DNA of 64,000 bases from Pseudarthrobacter sp. NIBRBAC000502772 (GTDB taxonomy: Bacteria > Actinomycetota > Actinomycetes > Actinomycetales > Micrococcaceae), in NCBI RefSeq assembly GCF_006517235.1, contig NZ_CP041188.1, positions 3,472,001 through 3,536,000 on the forward strand, written 5' to 3'. The notes under the pieces were generated by a model. The model saw only the letters and a program-made list of their open reading frames with translations. It was not told the origin of the DNA and did not search any database. The translations under genes and the position numbers were made by a program. Positions 25,932 to 37,688 of the stretch are shown one piece after another. The stretch's first letter is position 1, and every line of letters starts with the position of its first letter.

Positions 25932-28481
25932 TCAGCTTCCCTGGCCCACCAGGCCCCGGACCAGCCGTGCCCCCTGCCGCAGCGAAAGGCCGGGCAAATA
26001 GGCCCGGGTGAGCGCCCGTCCGATCGCCGGCAACTGCAGCGGATCCTGGTAATACAGGTAAAGGGTTCGGTACTCGGGTTTGAAGCGTGATTTAAAAGCC
26101 GCCAGGGACCGGAATCCGTAGACCGGTTCGAGCGCGTGGCCCACCACATCGAGGATGCGGACGAGGTTCTCTGCCGGCACCGGCTTCCCCGGCGTTTCGT
26201 CGCCGGGCCGGCTGGCGAGCGGGGACCCGGAGAGCGAGATCACCTCCACGGATTCGCGCAACTCCAAGACCGCCGAAGCAATGAGGAACTCCATCACCCC
26301 GGGGAATCCGTCAGCACCCCGGCGCATAACGTCCAGTGTGCGGCTGACCAGCGTCCCGCCGTCGTAAACGGGCAACCAACTGGTGACCCCGTGCACGTGG
26401 CCGTCGCCATCCACGGCCAGGCAGCACAGCACTTCTTCGTCCATCAGCTCATCCATGCCGCCCAGCGTGAATCCCATTTCCGGAACCGATTTTCCTGCCG
26501 CCCATTCCTCCGACACTTCGCTGAGCCGGGCACGCAGGGCGGACGGAAGCCCGTGGTATGTACCCCAGACGGCTTTGACGCCCATCTTGGCGGCGCGGTT
26601 GCGGGCAGTCCTGACGTTCTGCCATTCCTTGCCCGTGAATTCAAGTTGCCGGACGGACAGCCTGGTCTCCTGCGCCACCGACACGCGCTGGAAGCCCCGG
26701 TCCTGCAGCAGGGGCCACAGCGTGTCATCGCACGAGTAGAAGGCCGGGATGAGCGCGCGGTTGCCGCAGTAGGAAAGAAACCCTTCGGCAGTCCGCTGAC
26801 GGGAGTCGGCCGCACCGAAGGGGCCGGCCAGCGTCAGGGCAACACTGCCGTGCAGCTGGTAGGCGACCGCGCCGCGTGCATCCGGGCTGAACCAGTACCG
26901 GTTGGGCTCCCAGAGGGCCATCCACGACAGTGAATCGCCGCCCTCACGCAACAGCTTCCGGGCCGCGGCCCTGTCGTCGTGGCCCGAATCGCTGCCATGA
27001 TGCCGGCCCAGGAGCACGGACCAGACGCCGGCCAACGCAACGAGCCAGAAGACCGGTCCGGAATAACCAAAAATCAGGGACTCGAGGCCGTCCCGTTCGG
27101 CAAAGACCCGGTGGTAGAGATTCGGCAACGGAACCGGCAGATACTGCCTGGACAGTTCAGCCAGCAAGCCCAGCAGGCCGCCGTCGCGCGTCATTCCCCC
27201 CGCGGCAAACCAGGCCAGGGCGTAGCTCCCGGCCAGGAGGAGCCAGACGCCACCCACTACCGCCATGAGCCGACGACGGGCGGCAGGAATCGTCTCGACG
27301 CGGAACTGGCGGCGGTTAACCCAGAGCAGGACCGCCAGCAGCAGCGGGACGATCACCAAAGGCAGGATGTGGGCAAAACCCGAACCCATGGCGGCCGTAT
27401 GCGGCCGCGCGGGATAGTGCGGGATCAGCGCGAACAGGGCCAGGTAGACGGCGGCCATCGCCGTGACCGCCAACTGAAGGGCCAACGTGATGCGCAGTGC
27501 CATGCGGCGGCCGCGGCGCATTCCGTCAGCACAGATGAGGAGCAGAACCACCGGCACTACTGCCAGGGCGAGGCCAAAGGGTCCCGCGAAGCCCGTCCGC
27601 CCCACCTCCAGGCAGGATGCCTCCACTGTTGCTCCGCAGTTTGCTTCAAGCTGGCCCAGTGTGGGCATGGGATTCAGCACCACGTCCCGGAGCAACGCCA
27701 GCGGGCCGGTGGGCGTCCGGGCAACGGCGGTAAGGATAGGCCCCACGGCGAACACGGCAACCGTCAGGGCGAGCAGGTTCCTGGTTTCCCTGCCACTCGA
27801 ACGGGGCGGGTGAAGCTGGCCGTGGTCGCCCTGGTTCCACCAGCTGGCCGCGAGTCCTACCGCTGCACCAACCAGGCCGATGACGGTCTCGGCATGCCCC
27901 ACATACAGGACCAGCAGCAGCGACACCGAGAGCAGCCCCGTCCGCAACCGGCGCCGCCACAGGACCGGAATCCTGCCGCTCGCTGCCAGCGAAGCCGCCA
28001 GGACGGCGGCGTAGGGTCCGATCAGGCTGTAGTCCGCCATCAGTCCCAGCCAGCCGTCTCCCGCATACCTCGCCACCTGGGTCAGGAGCAGAAAGACTGT
28101 AACGGCAGCAAACTGGCCACCGAGGAAAAACGCTGCGGCCTGAAGCGGCCCAAGATGCCTCTCGGCCAGGCCCAGCAGCAATAGGATCATCAGGGACGCC
28201 ACCAGATAGGCCAGCGGGTTGGTGGCAAAGAACAGTGACGTCACCAGGGACCACCAGTTGCCGGCCTTCAGACCCGGGGCGCTGACGCCTGCGACAGATA
28301 GAAGGTCCTCCGGCGGCCCGCTGAGGAAGCTGCCGGTTGCCGCCCCGACCAACAGGAAAATACCGAGGATACTGAGGGTCAGTGGCACCGACCGCAGGTA
28401 GCCCCACATTCTTCGGACAGCCGGAAGCAGAACGGCTGACCAGAGCAGGGCCGGCGCACGGGATGCGCCAGCTTCCCTCAT
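25932..28481 (-). CDS. Lysyl-phosphatidylglycerol synthase-like membrane protein (DUF2156)
   Basis: This 849-residue two-part protein has a multi-spanning region to about residue 530, beginning with a rhomboid-like block, and a cytoplasmic C-terminal acyltransferase-like DUF2156 domain (about 560-845) with RAAKMGVKAVWGTYHG and the final FKSRFKPEYRTLYLYY. Such proteins transfer an amino acid from tRNA to phosphatidylglycerol, adding positive charge to the membrane (MprF/LysX type). No lysyl-tRNA synthetase domain is fused. ATG 28481 overlaps the upstream esterase stop (ATGA); an ATG five codons earlier is also possible. The aminoacyl specificity is not determinable. Confidence 0.82.
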   Translation of the reverse strand: MREAGASRAPALLWSAVLLPAVRRMWGYLRSVPLTLSILGIFLLVGAATGSFLSGPPEDLLSVAGVSAPGLKAGNWWSLVTSLFFATNPLAYLVASLMILLLLGLAERHLGPLQAAAFFLGGQFAAVTVFLLLTQVARYAGDGWLGLMADYSLIGPYAAVLAASLAASGRIPVLWRRRLRTGLLSVSLLLVLYVGHAETVIGLVGAAVGLAASWWNQGDHGQLHPPRSSGRETRNLLALTVAVFAVGPILTAVARTPTGPLALLRDVVLNPMPTLGQLEANCGATVEASCLEVGRTGFAGPFGLALAVVPVVLLLICADGMRRGRRMALRITLALQLAVTAMAAVYLALFALIPHYPARPHTAAMGSGFAHILPLVIVPLLLAVLLWVNRRQFRVETIPAARRRLMAVVGGVWLLLAGSYALAWFAAGGMTRDGGLLGLLAELSRQYLPVPLPNLYHRVFAERDGLESLIFGYSGPVFWLVALAGVWSVLLGRHHGSDSGHDDRAAARKLLREGGDSLSWMALWEPNRYWFSPDARGAVAYQLHGSVALTLAGPFGAADSRQRTAEGFLSYCGNRALIPAFYSCDDTLWPLLQDRGFQRVSVAQETRLSVRQLEFTGKEWQNVRTARNRAAKMGVKAVWGTYHGLPSALRARLSEVSEEWAAGKSVPEMGFTLGGMDELMDEEVLCCLAVDGDGHVHGVTSWLPVYDGGTLVSRTLDVMRRGADGFPGVMEFLIASAVLELRESVEVISLSGSPLASRPGDETPGKPVPAENLVRILDVVGHALEPVYGFRSLAAFKSRFKPEYRTLYLYYQDPLQLPAIGRALTRAYLPGLSLRQGARLVRGLVGQGS

Positions 28482-29782
28482 TTGGCCCACCCCCATTGTG
28501 CGGCCAGCAGCTCAAGCCCATTGTCCATGCCGGGAGTCAGCACGTCCCACGAATGGCCGGTGTGTGCCACCACGTCCGAGCCCACGGTGAAACCTGCCCC
28601 GCGGGCCGCCGCCTCAAGGGTCCGCAGATTTGCCACGAACTCCGGATCTGTGGCCCCGGCCGCGAAATACGCCACGCTGCCAGGATATTTGCGCTCCTTC
28701 AACAGCGTCAGCGGTATCTGGGCATCAAAGGCAGCGGTGTCGCCGCGGAAGGCCGCATCAACAGTTTTCTGGCGTTCCTTGGCCAGCGCAGGCTCGTTCT
28801 CGCTGGAAAAGGCGAGAACACCCGTGTACAGCTCCGGGTGGCGGGTGGCCATCTGGACTGCGCAGGTTGCACCAAAACTGAAACCGCCGATGGCCCATTG
28901 CCGGTGGTCGGAGTCCACGTCCAACGTTCCCGAGATCCATGCCGGCACATCGACAGCGAGGTAAGTGTCTGCCTGGGCGATGGCGCTGTCCATGCAGAGA
29001 TTGTTCGCCGACTGGCTGCCGTTGGGATCAACCACCACAACAACAGGCGCCACTCCCCCATGCCGGGCGGCGAAACTGTCCATGCGTGCCGGGAGCGACC
29101 CGCCGGTCAACCAGTCGGCAGGGCCGCCGGGCTGGCCGGGCACCAGAACCAGGACCGGAAGGCTGGGACGATTCGAAGCAAAGTAGGCCGGCGGCAGGTA
29201 GATGTATGAGTCGCGTGCCTGGAGGCCCGAGGACGTTCCTGGGATGGATGCGGTGCGGAGAGCGCCATCGGCAGGGAGCTCACTGGCCGGTTTCCATCCG
29301 TCCAGAGACGTTGCCGGGCTGTTCGGCTGGCGCATCAGCTCCTGTTCCAGGGCCGGGACGCGGCTCAGCGCCGTTCCCGTCAAGTCCGCAACTGTCCGGT
29401 TGAGGCCGAAATAAGCGTTGATCTGCACCACGGCCAGCAGCACCACGGCGAGGAGGGCAAGCACATCCAGCGCACGGCGACGCCACGACGCCGTGCGAAG
29501 CCGGAGCAACACCAGCAGGAGGGCGGCCACGGCGGAAAACACCCACGCCAGGACGTCGAACGGCAGTTCTTCGGGGAAGGTTGAGGCCCAATAGATGAGG
29601 ACCCAATGGACCAGGAGCACCACGACGGCTGCGGCGGCAACTGCGGCGGCAACACTGAGGAACCAGCGGCGGCCAAGGGCGCGCGGACGCCAGACCAGGG
29701 AAAGTGCGGCGGTGGAACCAAGAACCCAGGCGGCCCAGTACACCGGTCCGTCGGTCAACCGGATATCAGCGATCCAGTCCAC
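28478..29782 (-). CDS. Membrane-anchored esterase (antigen 85/esterase D-like)
   Basis: This 434-residue protein has four hydrophobic segments in the first 130 residues and an extracytoplasmic alpha/beta-hydrolase domain. The nucleophile is in GGFSFGATCA, an oxyanion segment in PVLVLVPGQPGGP and the catalytic His in VAHTGHSWDV. It resembles the putative-esterase (PF00756) family including mycolyltransferases; acting on a lipid or wall substrate is inference. The frame is open upstream, but GTG 29782, four bases after the DUF2550 stop, gives the membrane-anchor N-terminus. It overlaps the lysyl-PG synthase gene by four bases. Confidence 0.82.
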   Translation of the reverse strand: MDWIADIRLTDGPVYWAAWVLGSTAALSLVWRPRALGRRWFLSVAAAVAAAAVVVLLVHWVLIYWASTFPEELPFDVLAWVFSAVAALLLVLLRLRTASWRRRALDVLALLAVVLLAVVQINAYFGLNRTVADLTGTALSRVPALEQELMRQPNSPATSLDGWKPASELPADGALRTASIPGTSSGLQARDSYIYLPPAYFASNRPSLPVLVLVPGQPGGPADWLTGGSLPARMDSFAARHGGVAPVVVVVDPNGSQSANNLCMDSAIAQADTYLAVDVPAWISGTLDVDSDHRQWAIGGFSFGATCAVQMATRHPELYTGVLAFSSENEPALAKERQKTVDAAFRGDTAAFDAQIPLTLLKERKYPGSVAYFAAGATDPEFVANLRTLEAAARGAGFTVGSDVVAHTGHSWDVLTPGMDNGLELLAAQWGWAK

Positions 29783-29786
29783 GTGG

Positions 29787-30218
29787 CTAGCGCCAGGTAC
29801 CCACGCCGATGACCGGCCCGGCTTCCAGCCAGGAGGACAGTCCCGTGTAGGCATCGAATTTCATGGCCAGCCGCAGATCCTGGCCTTCGTACCGCAGCTC
29901 GACAATCACGACGTCGGGCTGCACCTTTACGGCTTCGGCCTCGGTGGGCTTGCGGCGGCCCAGCAGCTCCAGGGAGCTGCGCTTGAACTTATGTTTGGGA
30001 CGCACGCTCAGGGACAGCAGGCGGAACCATTCAAGGTCGTTGTCCTGGTAACGACAAACCCCCATCTGCCAGCTGTTTCCAGCAACGCAAATGGAGGCGT
30101 CCACTGTGCCAAGGGCGCGCCGCAGATTGAAGCGGCGCACCCCCGAAAGGCACAGTGCGAAAATCAGCAATCCGAAAACGATTGCCAAGGAGATGAACGT
30201 AAAAGTCGGAGCGTCCAT
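29787..30218 (-). CDS. DUF2550 family membrane protein
   Basis: This 143-residue protein has one N-terminal membrane helix (residues 7-25) and a cytoplasmic domain with WFRLLSLSVRPKHKF and RRKPTEAEA, typical of the DUF2550 family that follows atpC in many actinobacteria. Function is unknown. ATG 30218 lies ten bases after the atpC stop, so it is probably co-transcribed with the ATP synthase genes. Confidence 0.85.
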   Translation of the reverse strand: MDAPTFTFISLAIVFGLLIFALCLSGVRRFNLRRALGTVDASICVAGNSWQMGVCRYQDNDLEWFRLLSLSVRPKHKFKRSSLELLGRRKPTEAEAVKVQPDVVIVELRYEGQDLRLAMKFDAYTGLSSWLEAGPVIGVGTWR

Positions 30219-30228
30219 CAAGGTCGTG

Positions 30229-30513
30229 CTAGCGGATCCCAGCAGTAGCCGCGTCACCCAGTTGGGCGTTGTCAGCAACAATCACCACGCGGTTGTTGTC
30301 GACGGAGAAGAATCCGCCGTCAACAGCCACGGCAATGCGGTTCCCGGAAACCGGCTCAATGGCCAGTTCACCTTCGGCCAGGATCGCCAGCAGGGGCGAG
30401 TGGCCGGGCAGGATTCCGATCTCACCATCGCTGGTGCGGGCCTTGACCATCTTGGCCGCTCCGGACCACACGAAGTGATCCGCTGCGACAATCTCAACCT
30501 CAAGCTCAGCCAT
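30229..30513 (-). CDS. atpC: ATP synthase F1 epsilon subunit
   Basis: This 94-residue subunit contains only the N-terminal beta-sandwich of epsilon (LEVEIVAADHFVWSGAAKMV ... GILPGHSPLLA); the C-terminal helical hairpin that latches the rotor in E. coli is absent, giving a short form of the kind found in some actinobacteria. Regulation by epsilon extension is therefore not expected. ATG 30513 lies one base after the atpD stop. Confidence 0.95.
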   Translation of the reverse strand: MAELEVEIVAADHFVWSGAAKMVKARTSDGEIGILPGHSPLLAILAEGELAIEPVSGNRIAVAVDGGFFSVDNNRVVIVADNAQLGDAATAGIR

Positions 30514-30514
30514 A

Positions 30515-32002
<1,488 letters not shown>

Positions 32003-32049
32003 TTAAGTTTGTTCTTTAGTGCAGGTACAGCTGGACCGGACCGTGCAGG

Positions 32050-32943
32050 CTAGGACGCGTTCAAGGCGTCAGCACCGGCAACAATTTCGGAAAGCTCCTG
32101 CGTAATTTCAGCCTGACGGGCAGTGTTGCGCAGACGCGTGTACTTCTTGATGAGGTCCGTGGCATTGTCACCGGCGGACTTCATCGCCCGCTGGCGGGCT
32201 GCGAGCTCGGAAGCTGCTGCCTGCAACATGGCGGCGAAAATGCGTGACTCGATGTAGCGCGGGAGCAGGGCATCAAGAACCTGCTCCGCTTCCGGCTCGA
32301 ATTCGTAGAGCGGCAGGAGGTCCGACTCGGACGCCGCCTGCTCTTCGACAACCTCAAGCGGAAGAAGACGGATGACCGTCGGCTCCTGCGTCACCATGGA
32401 CTTGAAGCGGGTGTAAACAACATGGATCTCGTCCACGCCGCCCTCTTCGTAGTCTGCAGCGAAGGCTTCGAGCAATGCCGCGCGGACCTCACGTGCAGTT
32501 CCAAACTCCGGCGCGTCAGTGTTGCCGGTCCACACGCGCTCGTAAGAAAGGTTGCGGAAGTCGAAGTACGCCTGGGCCTTGCGGCCCATCACGTACGTCT
32601 TGACTTCTTTGCCCTCCTCGTGGAGCAGCTCGGTGAGACCGACCGCCTGCTTAAGCACTGTCGCCGAGTAGGATCCTGCAAGGCCGCGGTCTGCACTGAT
32701 AACCAGGACAGCTGCCCGGCGGATTTGCGTCGGCTCGGTGACCAGCGGGTGGTCGATTTCGCTCTGGCTTGCGACAGCAGAAACGGCACGCGTAATCGCG
32801 TTTGCGTAAGGCAGTGAAGCCGCTACGCGTGCGCGGGCCTTGCCAATGCGCGAGGTAGCGATCAGTTCCATCGCCTTGAAGATCTTGCGCATCGACGTGG
32901 TCGAGCTGATCTTCTGGCGGTAGACCCGAATCTGGGCTCCCAT
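32050..32943 (-). CDS. atpG: ATP synthase F1 gamma subunit
   Basis: This 297-residue rotor shaft begins [13 protein letters not shown] and ends [19 protein letters not shown], the conserved terminal helices that form the coiled coil. A GGAAAGG ribosome site precedes ATG 32943. A 15-bp hairpin separates it from atpA. Confidence 0.97.
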   Translation of the reverse strand: MGAQIRVYRQKISSTTSMRKIFKAMELIATSRIGKARARVAASLPYANAITRAVSAVASQSEIDHPLVTEPTQIRRAAVLVISADRGLAGSYSATVLKQAVGLTELLHEEGKEVKTYVMGRKAQAYFDFRNLSYERVWTGNTDAPEFGTAREVRAALLEAFAADYEEGGVDEIHVVYTRFKSMVTQEPTVIRLLPLEVVEEQAASESDLLPLYEFEPEAEQVLDALLPRYIESRIFAAMLQAAASELAARQRAMKSAGDNATDLIKKYTRLRNTARQAEITQELSEIVAGADALNAS

Positions 32944-32972
32944 ACTTTTCCTTTCCTAAGATCCCGGTGGCC

Positions 32973-33006
32973 GGGACTGCCGGAACCTCGGGGTTCCGAC
33001 AGTCCC
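32973..33006 (-). promoter_or_regulatory. Stable hairpin between atpA and atpG
   Basis: Two 7-bp arms separated by one wobble pair (GGGACTG, then CGGAACC, and their complements) close on a four-base loop. No U-run follows, so termination is unlikely; an mRNA stabiliser or processing site is possible. Confidence 0.6.
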
Positions 33007-33017
33007 TGCCAGCGAAA

Positions 33018-34655
33018 CTAGCGCTTCTGCTTGACGATCTTTTCCTGGTCTACATCGGCTTCCGAGATAGCTTCGTGCTCCTCGTGGCCGGCGCCTACCA
33101 GGCGGTTGTCACCTTCACCGAAGAAGCCCTTTTTGAAGGCCACAATCGCGGTCTTCAGTGCTTCAGCGGTGTCATCGTCCATAACGTTGGTCTGCGCCAG
33201 CGTGGTCAGGATGGAGGACTTGTGCTTGAGGTGCTCCAGGAATTCGGTCTCGAAGCGGTTGATGTCCTCAACCGGAACCTCGTCGAGGTGGCCGTTGGTA
33301 CCTGCCCAGATGGACACAACCTGGTTCTCGATCGGGAACGGTGAGTACTGGCCCTGCTTGAGCAGTTCCATCAGGCGGGCGCCGCGGGTCAGCTGCTGGC
33401 GCGATGCGGCATCGAGGTCCGACGCGAACATGGCGAAAGCCTGCATGTCGCGGTACTGGGCCAGTTCCAGCTTCAAAGTACCGGAGACCTTCTTCATGGA
33501 CTTGACCTGCGCAGCACCACCCACGCGGGACACAGAGACACCCACGTCGACGGCCGGACGCTGGTTGGCGTTGAAGAGGTCCGACTGCAGGAAGATCTGG
33601 CCATCGGTAATGGAGATCACGTTGGTCGGGATGTAGGCAGAGACGTCGTTTGCCTTGGTTTCGATGAGCGGCAGGCCGGTCATCGAGCCGGCACCGAGCT
33701 CGTCGGAGAGCTTGGCACAACGCTCCAGCAGGCGGGAGTGCAAGTAGAAGACGTCGCCCGGGTAGGCTTCGCGTCCCGGCGGGCGGCGCAGCAGCAGCGA
33801 AACTGCACGGTAGGCCTCGGCCTGCTTGGAGAGGTCATCGAACACGATGAGGACGTGCTTGCCGCCGTACATCCAGTGCTGGCCGATGGCCGAACCGGCG
33901 TACGGTGCCAAGTACTTGAAGCCTGCGGGGTCAGACGCGGGGGAAGCCACAATGGTGGTGTATTCCAGTGCGCCGTTGTCCTCGAGGGTCTGGCGGACAG
34001 CCGCGATGGTGGATGCCTTCTGACCGATTGCCACGTAGATGCAACGCACCTGCTTGGTCACATCGCCGGAAGCCCAGTTGGCCTTCTGGTTGATGATGGT
34101 GTCGATGGCGATAGCCGACTTGCCGGTCTGGCGGTCACCGATGATCAGCTGACGCTGACCGCGGCCGATCGGGATCATGGCGTCGATAGCCTTCAGACCG
34201 GTCTGCATCGGTTCGTGGACCGACTTACGCTGGGTCACGCCGGGCGCCTGGAGTTCCAGTGCACGGGTTTCGGTGGTCTTGATTTCGCCGAGGTCGTCGA
34301 TGGGCTGGCCCAAGGGGTCAACCACGCGGCCGAGGAAGGCGTCGCCTACCGGTACGGACAGAACCTGCCCGGTGCGGTGGACTTCCTGGCCCTCTTCGAT
34401 GCCGGTGAAGTCACCGAGTACGATGACACCGATCTCGCGGACGTCAAGGTTCTGGGCCAGGCCCAGGGTGCCGTCTTCGAAGCGAAGCAGCTCGTTCGCC
34501 ATGACCGAGGGAAGGCCCTCAACACGGGCGATGCCGTCACCTGCGGTTGTTACACGGCCAACCTCTACGCGCTCAGCGTTTCCGGGTTCGTAGGACGCCG
34601 CGAACTCGTTCAACGCAATACGGACGTCGTCGGCGTTGATGGTCAATTCGGCCAT
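33018..34655 (-). CDS. atpA: ATP synthase F1 alpha subunit
   Basis: This 545-residue non-catalytic nucleotide-binding subunit has the P-loop GDRQTGKSA, the [13 protein letters not shown] segment and the [13 protein letters not shown] block. ATG 34655 (MAELTIN) is preferred over the upstream in-frame start at 34688, which lacks family support. A 7-bp hairpin lies upstream at 34685-34703. The C-terminal tail has a charged actinobacterial extension. Confidence 0.97.
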   Translation of the reverse strand: MAELTINADDVRIALNEFAASYEPGNAERVEVGRVTTAGDGIARVEGLPSVMANELLRFEDGTLGLAQNLDVREIGVIVLGDFTGIEEGQEVHRTGQVLSVPVGDAFLGRVVDPLGQPIDDLGEIKTTETRALELQAPGVTQRKSVHEPMQTGLKAIDAMIPIGRGQRQLIIGDRQTGKSAIAIDTIINQKANWASGDVTKQVRCIYVAIGQKASTIAAVRQTLEDNGALEYTTIVASPASDPAGFKYLAPYAGSAIGQHWMYGGKHVLIVFDDLSKQAEAYRAVSLLLRRPPGREAYPGDVFYLHSRLLERCAKLSDELGAGSMTGLPLIETKANDVSAYIPTNVISITDGQIFLQSDLFNANQRPAVDVGVSVSRVGGAAQVKSMKKVSGTLKLELAQYRDMQAFAMFASDLDAASRQQLTRGARLMELLKQGQYSPFPIENQVVSIWAGTNGHLDEVPVEDINRFETEFLEHLKHKSSILTTLAQTNVMDDDTAEALKTAIVAFKKGFFGEGDNRLVGAGHEEHEAISEADVDQEKIVKQKR

Positions 34656-34738
34656 CTGCAGTCCCTGCTCTCCTGTTTTCGTGATCATCGTTGCTCACGA
34701 TGACCGGGGTTTCGTTTCGTTAAGTTGTGCTTGTCCGG

Positions 34739-35566
34739 CTATCCGGCCAGTTGGCGGTGAAGCTGTCCCAGCCGGGTGATAACCGAAGCGTCGAGCACTT
34801 CGTCACCCACCTGGACACGGATTCCGCCGATCAGTTCAGGATCAACGGTGAGGTTGATCTTGAGCTCGCGACCGTACAGGGAATTAAGCCCTGCCTGGAG
34901 GCGGGCGAACTGCGTCTCCGTCAAGGGACGGGTGACGCTGACCGTTGCAATCCAGCGCTGCTGCCGTTTGGCTGCCAGCTCGGCGAACCGGGCTACGAGC
35001 CGAGTCGCCTTGATGCCGCGGGGCTGGGAAACTGCCTGCGCGATGAGGACTTTTGCTTCCTCGCCTGCGCCGGGATGCAGCTTCTGCGCCAACGCGGTCT
35101 TCGCTGCAGCACTGGCCTGCGGCTCCGACAGAGCACGTTGTACCTCGTGGTTGGAGGCAACGGCCTGGTTGAAGGAGAACAGATCGTTCTCCAGCTCTTC
35201 CAGCCCAGAGATCCCGGAGGCAGAAACGGCCGACTTGTTTTCAGCAACAGCGATAACCACCGTTGCGGCAAGCGTCTCGAGTGCATCGCCGATATCTCGG
35301 GCCGATGCCCAGCGTGAACTGGCCAGTCCGCCCGCGATGTCCGCAGCCTCAGCGGAGACTTTTCCGCCAACAAGCTGCCTGACAAGCGCCGACTTTTCGT
35401 CACCGGTGCGGGACGGATCAGTCAGGGCGCGGCGCAAGCCAGCCGAGCTGTCCACCGTTCCCAGGATTCCGAAGAGTTCCTTAGCCAACTGCAGCGAGGC
35501 CAACGGAAGCTTTGCTTCCAGTTGGGTCAGCGCCGTGGTCAGCGATTCGCTCGATACACCTGACAT
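34739..35566 (-). CDS. atpH: ATP synthase F1 delta subunit
   Basis: This 275-residue peripheral stalk subunit is longer than the about 180-residue E. coli form; the conserved C-terminal block (VSVTRPLTETQFARL ... IRVQVGDEVLDASV) is intact. ATG 35566 overlaps the atpF stop by one base (TAATG). Confidence 0.95.
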   Translation of the reverse strand: MSGVSSESLTTALTQLEAKLPLASLQLAKELFGILGTVDSSAGLRRALTDPSRTGDEKSALVRQLVGGKVSAEAADIAGGLASSRWASARDIGDALETLAATVVIAVAENKSAVSASGISGLEELENDLFSFNQAVASNHEVQRALSEPQASAAAKTALAQKLHPGAGEEAKVLIAQAVSQPRGIKATRLVARFAELAAKRQQRWIATVSVTRPLTETQFARLQAGLNSLYGRELKINLTVDPELIGGIRVQVGDEVLDASVITRLGQLHRQLAG

Positions 35567-36117
35567 TACTTAGCTGCACCTGCGTTCTGGTTCTCCAGAT
35601 CTGCCAGGAAGCGGTCAACAACACGGGCGGAACGCTCGTCATCGTTGAGTGCTTCGCCAACGATGCGGCCTGCCAGCGTGGTGGCCAGCGTGCCTACCTC
35701 GGAGCGCAGGGACACAACTGCGGCCTGGCGCTCCGATTCGATCTGCACGTGTGCCTGTGCCGTGATGCGGGCAGACTCAGCGGCAGCCTTTTCCTTCAGA
35801 TCTGCAAGGATCTGGGCGCCTTCAGCACGGGCTTCCTCGCGGATGCGGTTAGCTTCCGCGCGGGCGTCCGTAAGCTGCTGCTTGTATTCTTCGAGGGCGG
35901 CTGATGCTTCTGCCTGGGCCTTCTCGGCCTTGGCAATACCGCCTTCGATTGCCTCAGCGCGCTCTGCAAACGTCTTCTCGAACATCGGGACAACGAACTT
36001 GACCACGATGAACATGAGGACAGCAAAGCCGGCGAGGACAACGCCCATTTCCCAGACGTTGGGTACCAGTGGGTTAGTCTCGCCCGCAGTGGCGGCTGAG
36101 ATGATCACCTGGTTCAT
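35566..36117 (-). CDS. atpF: ATP synthase F0 b subunit
   Basis: This 183-residue stator subunit has an N-terminal membrane helix (about residues 22-45, VWEMGVVLAGFAVLMF) followed by a long charged Ala/Glu/Arg/Lys coiled coil to the end. ATG 36117 with a weak ribosome site. Confidence 0.96.
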   Translation of the reverse strand: MNQVIISAATAGETNPLVPNVWEMGVVLAGFAVLMFIVVKFVVPMFEKTFAERAEAIEGGIAKAEKAQAEASAALEEYKQQLTDARAEANRIREEARAEGAQILADLKEKAAAESARITAQAHVQIESERQAAVVSLRSEVGTLATTLAGRIVGEALNDDERSARVVDRFLADLENQNAGAAK

Positions 36118-36169
36118 AATTCACCCGTCCTTATCTACTCGGTTCTGGATGTTCGCTTGGTTCTGAGGA

Positions 36170-36388
36170 CTAGCTCAGGACGAAGGCGAAGACCAGGCCG
36201 AGGATGGCGAGGGCTTCAGTCAGCGCGAGGCCGAGGAACGCGATCGGCTGCAGGACGCGCTGGGCTTCCGGCTGACGTGCTACGCCGTTGATGTAAGCAG
36301 CGAACACGAGACCAACACCGATACCACCGCCGATTGCGGACAGTCCGTAGCCGATGAGGTTGAGGGAGCCGTTGATGGTGCCTTCCAT
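36170..36388 (-). CDS. atpE: ATP synthase F0 c subunit
   Basis: This 72-residue two-helix hairpin forms the rotor ring. The polar loop is ARQPE and the ion-binding carboxylate is E58 in ALTEALAI, indicating a proton-coupled enzyme. ATG 36388 has a GAAAGGAAG ribosome site; an upstream in-frame ATG at 36415 would add nine residues and is rejected. Confidence 0.97.
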   Translation of the reverse strand: MEGTINGSLNLIGYGLSAIGGGIGVGLVFAAYINGVARQPEAQRVLQPIAFLGLALTEALAILGLVFAFVLS

Positions 36389-36467
36389 TTTTCTTCCTTT
36401 CAAGATGCCACCCATGTGGCAGGTTGTTTGGGTTGCTTCATCCCCGTGAGGGGAAGTTTGTGGGTGC

Positions 36468-37268
36468 CTAGTGGCTGTCCGCGTGCAGGGCGCCTTCGAT
36501 GTAGATGGCGGTCAGCAGCGTGAAGACGTAGGCCTGAAGGGCCATGATCAGTGCTTCCAGCATGTACATGGCAACTGCGCCGGCGATGACCAGAAGGGAG
36601 GTTCCCTTGAGCAGGATGTTCTCCTGCATCACCAGGTACTCAATACCGGAACCGGCGATCATGACGATCAGGTGTCCTGCCAGCATGGTGGCGAAAAGAC
36701 GGAGGCTGTGTGTGACCGGCCGGACCAGGAAGTTCGAGATGATCTCGATCGGGATGACAATCGGGAGAATGTACACCGGGACGCCGGACGGTACGGTGGC
36801 CAGCTTGAAGTACCTCAGGCCGTTCTTCTTGATGCCGATGGCAATCCAGGTGACGTATACAATGCCCGCGAGGACGTAGGCGCCGCCAACGTGCGAGAAG
36901 CTCGGGAGCTGGATCACGGGAATGGCGCCGTAGATGTTGTTCACCAGAATGAAGAAGAAAAGGCTGAACAACAGCGGGACATACTTCATGAAGTCTTTGC
37001 CGCCGATAATGTCTTTTGCAATGCCGTTTCGGACAAAGCCATAAGCCATTTCACCAGCGAACTGGAGCTTGCCGGGAACAAGCTGCTGCTTCCGCGCAGC
37101 TAGCAGAAAGAATGTGGCGATAATGACGACCGACAGGATTACCAGCAGCATCTGCTTGGAGAATCCGTCAGCCACCCCCCACGGCAGGATTGCCGGCAGG
37201 TGCATTTCTTCAATTCCAGGAGGATTGAACTCTCCTGAATCTTGGGCCGGGAGCGCAAGCGCGATCAA
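36468..37268 (-). CDS. atpB: ATP synthase F0 a subunit
   Basis: This 266-residue membrane subunit carries the proton half-channels. The essential arginine is in [17 protein letters not shown] and the fifth-helix segment ends [15 protein letters not shown]. The start is a TTG at 37268 placed seven bases after GAGGAAA; the next in-frame ATG falls at residue 22. Confidence 0.95.
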   Translation of the reverse strand: MIALALPAQDSGEFNPPGIEEMHLPAILPWGVADGFSKQMLLVILSVVIIATFFLLAARKQQLVPGKLQFAGEMAYGFVRNGIAKDIIGGKDFMKYVPLLFSLFFFILVNNIYGAIPVIQLPSFSHVGGAYVLAGIVYVTWIAIGIKKNGLRYFKLATVPSGVPVYILPIVIPIEIISNFLVRPVTHSLRLFATMLAGHLIVMIAGSGIEYLVMQENILLKGTSLLVIAGAVAMYMLEALIMALQAYVFTLLTAIYIEGALHADSH

Positions 37269-37349
37269 CGCGTTTCCTCTCTGCAGTGTCCATCATTGGG
37301 CGTTGGTCGAGGACCCGCGGAATTGTGCTCCGCAGCTCCCCCTGTGAAA

Positions 37350-37688
37350 TTATTTGGCATTTGTGTTTCCGTCCGCGGACGGGCCGCTGTCTGCGCCGCT
37401 CTTACCTGCCGTGGTTCTGGAACTGGTAAGGCCATGCATGTGGGAAAGATAGAAACCTCCGAGAGCTCCAAGCAGAGCGCCTGCGAGCACGATCCAGCGG
37501 GTTCCCCACAGATAATCCAGACCCCACCCTATCAAACTCCAGACGATGATTCCGCCAATAATGTAGCTAAAGACGGCCATTCCGGCGTTGTATCCGCCGT
37601 CGTTGTTTTCGGCCGACACCCCCGGCGTGGGCGCAGCGTTCTTGGGCACGGAGGAACCGTTTTTCGCTGTTCGTTTCCGATCAGGCAT
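37350..37688 (-). CDS. Small AtpZ-like membrane protein
   Basis: This 112-residue protein has a polar N-terminus of 35 residues and two membrane helices (about 37-55 and 62-80, SYIIGGIIVWSLIGWGLDYL and WIVLAGALLGALGGFYLSHMHG), the form of AtpZ/AtpI assembly proteins found ahead of atpB. Its start overlaps the end of the previous gene by eight bases. Assigned by layout rather than by a diagnostic motif. Confidence 0.75.
   Translation of the reverse strand: MPDRKRTAKNGSSVPKNAAPTPGVSAENNDGGYNAGMAVFSYIIGGIIVWSLIGWGLDYLWGTRWIVLAGALLGALGGFYLSHMHGLTSSRTTAGKSGADSGPSADGNTNAK

Noticed and set aside
28482..28496. Earlier ATG for the lysyl-PG synthase-like gene
   Set aside because: ATG 28481 gives the usual four-base ATGA overlap with the esterase stop; the earlier ATG is possible but less parsimonious.
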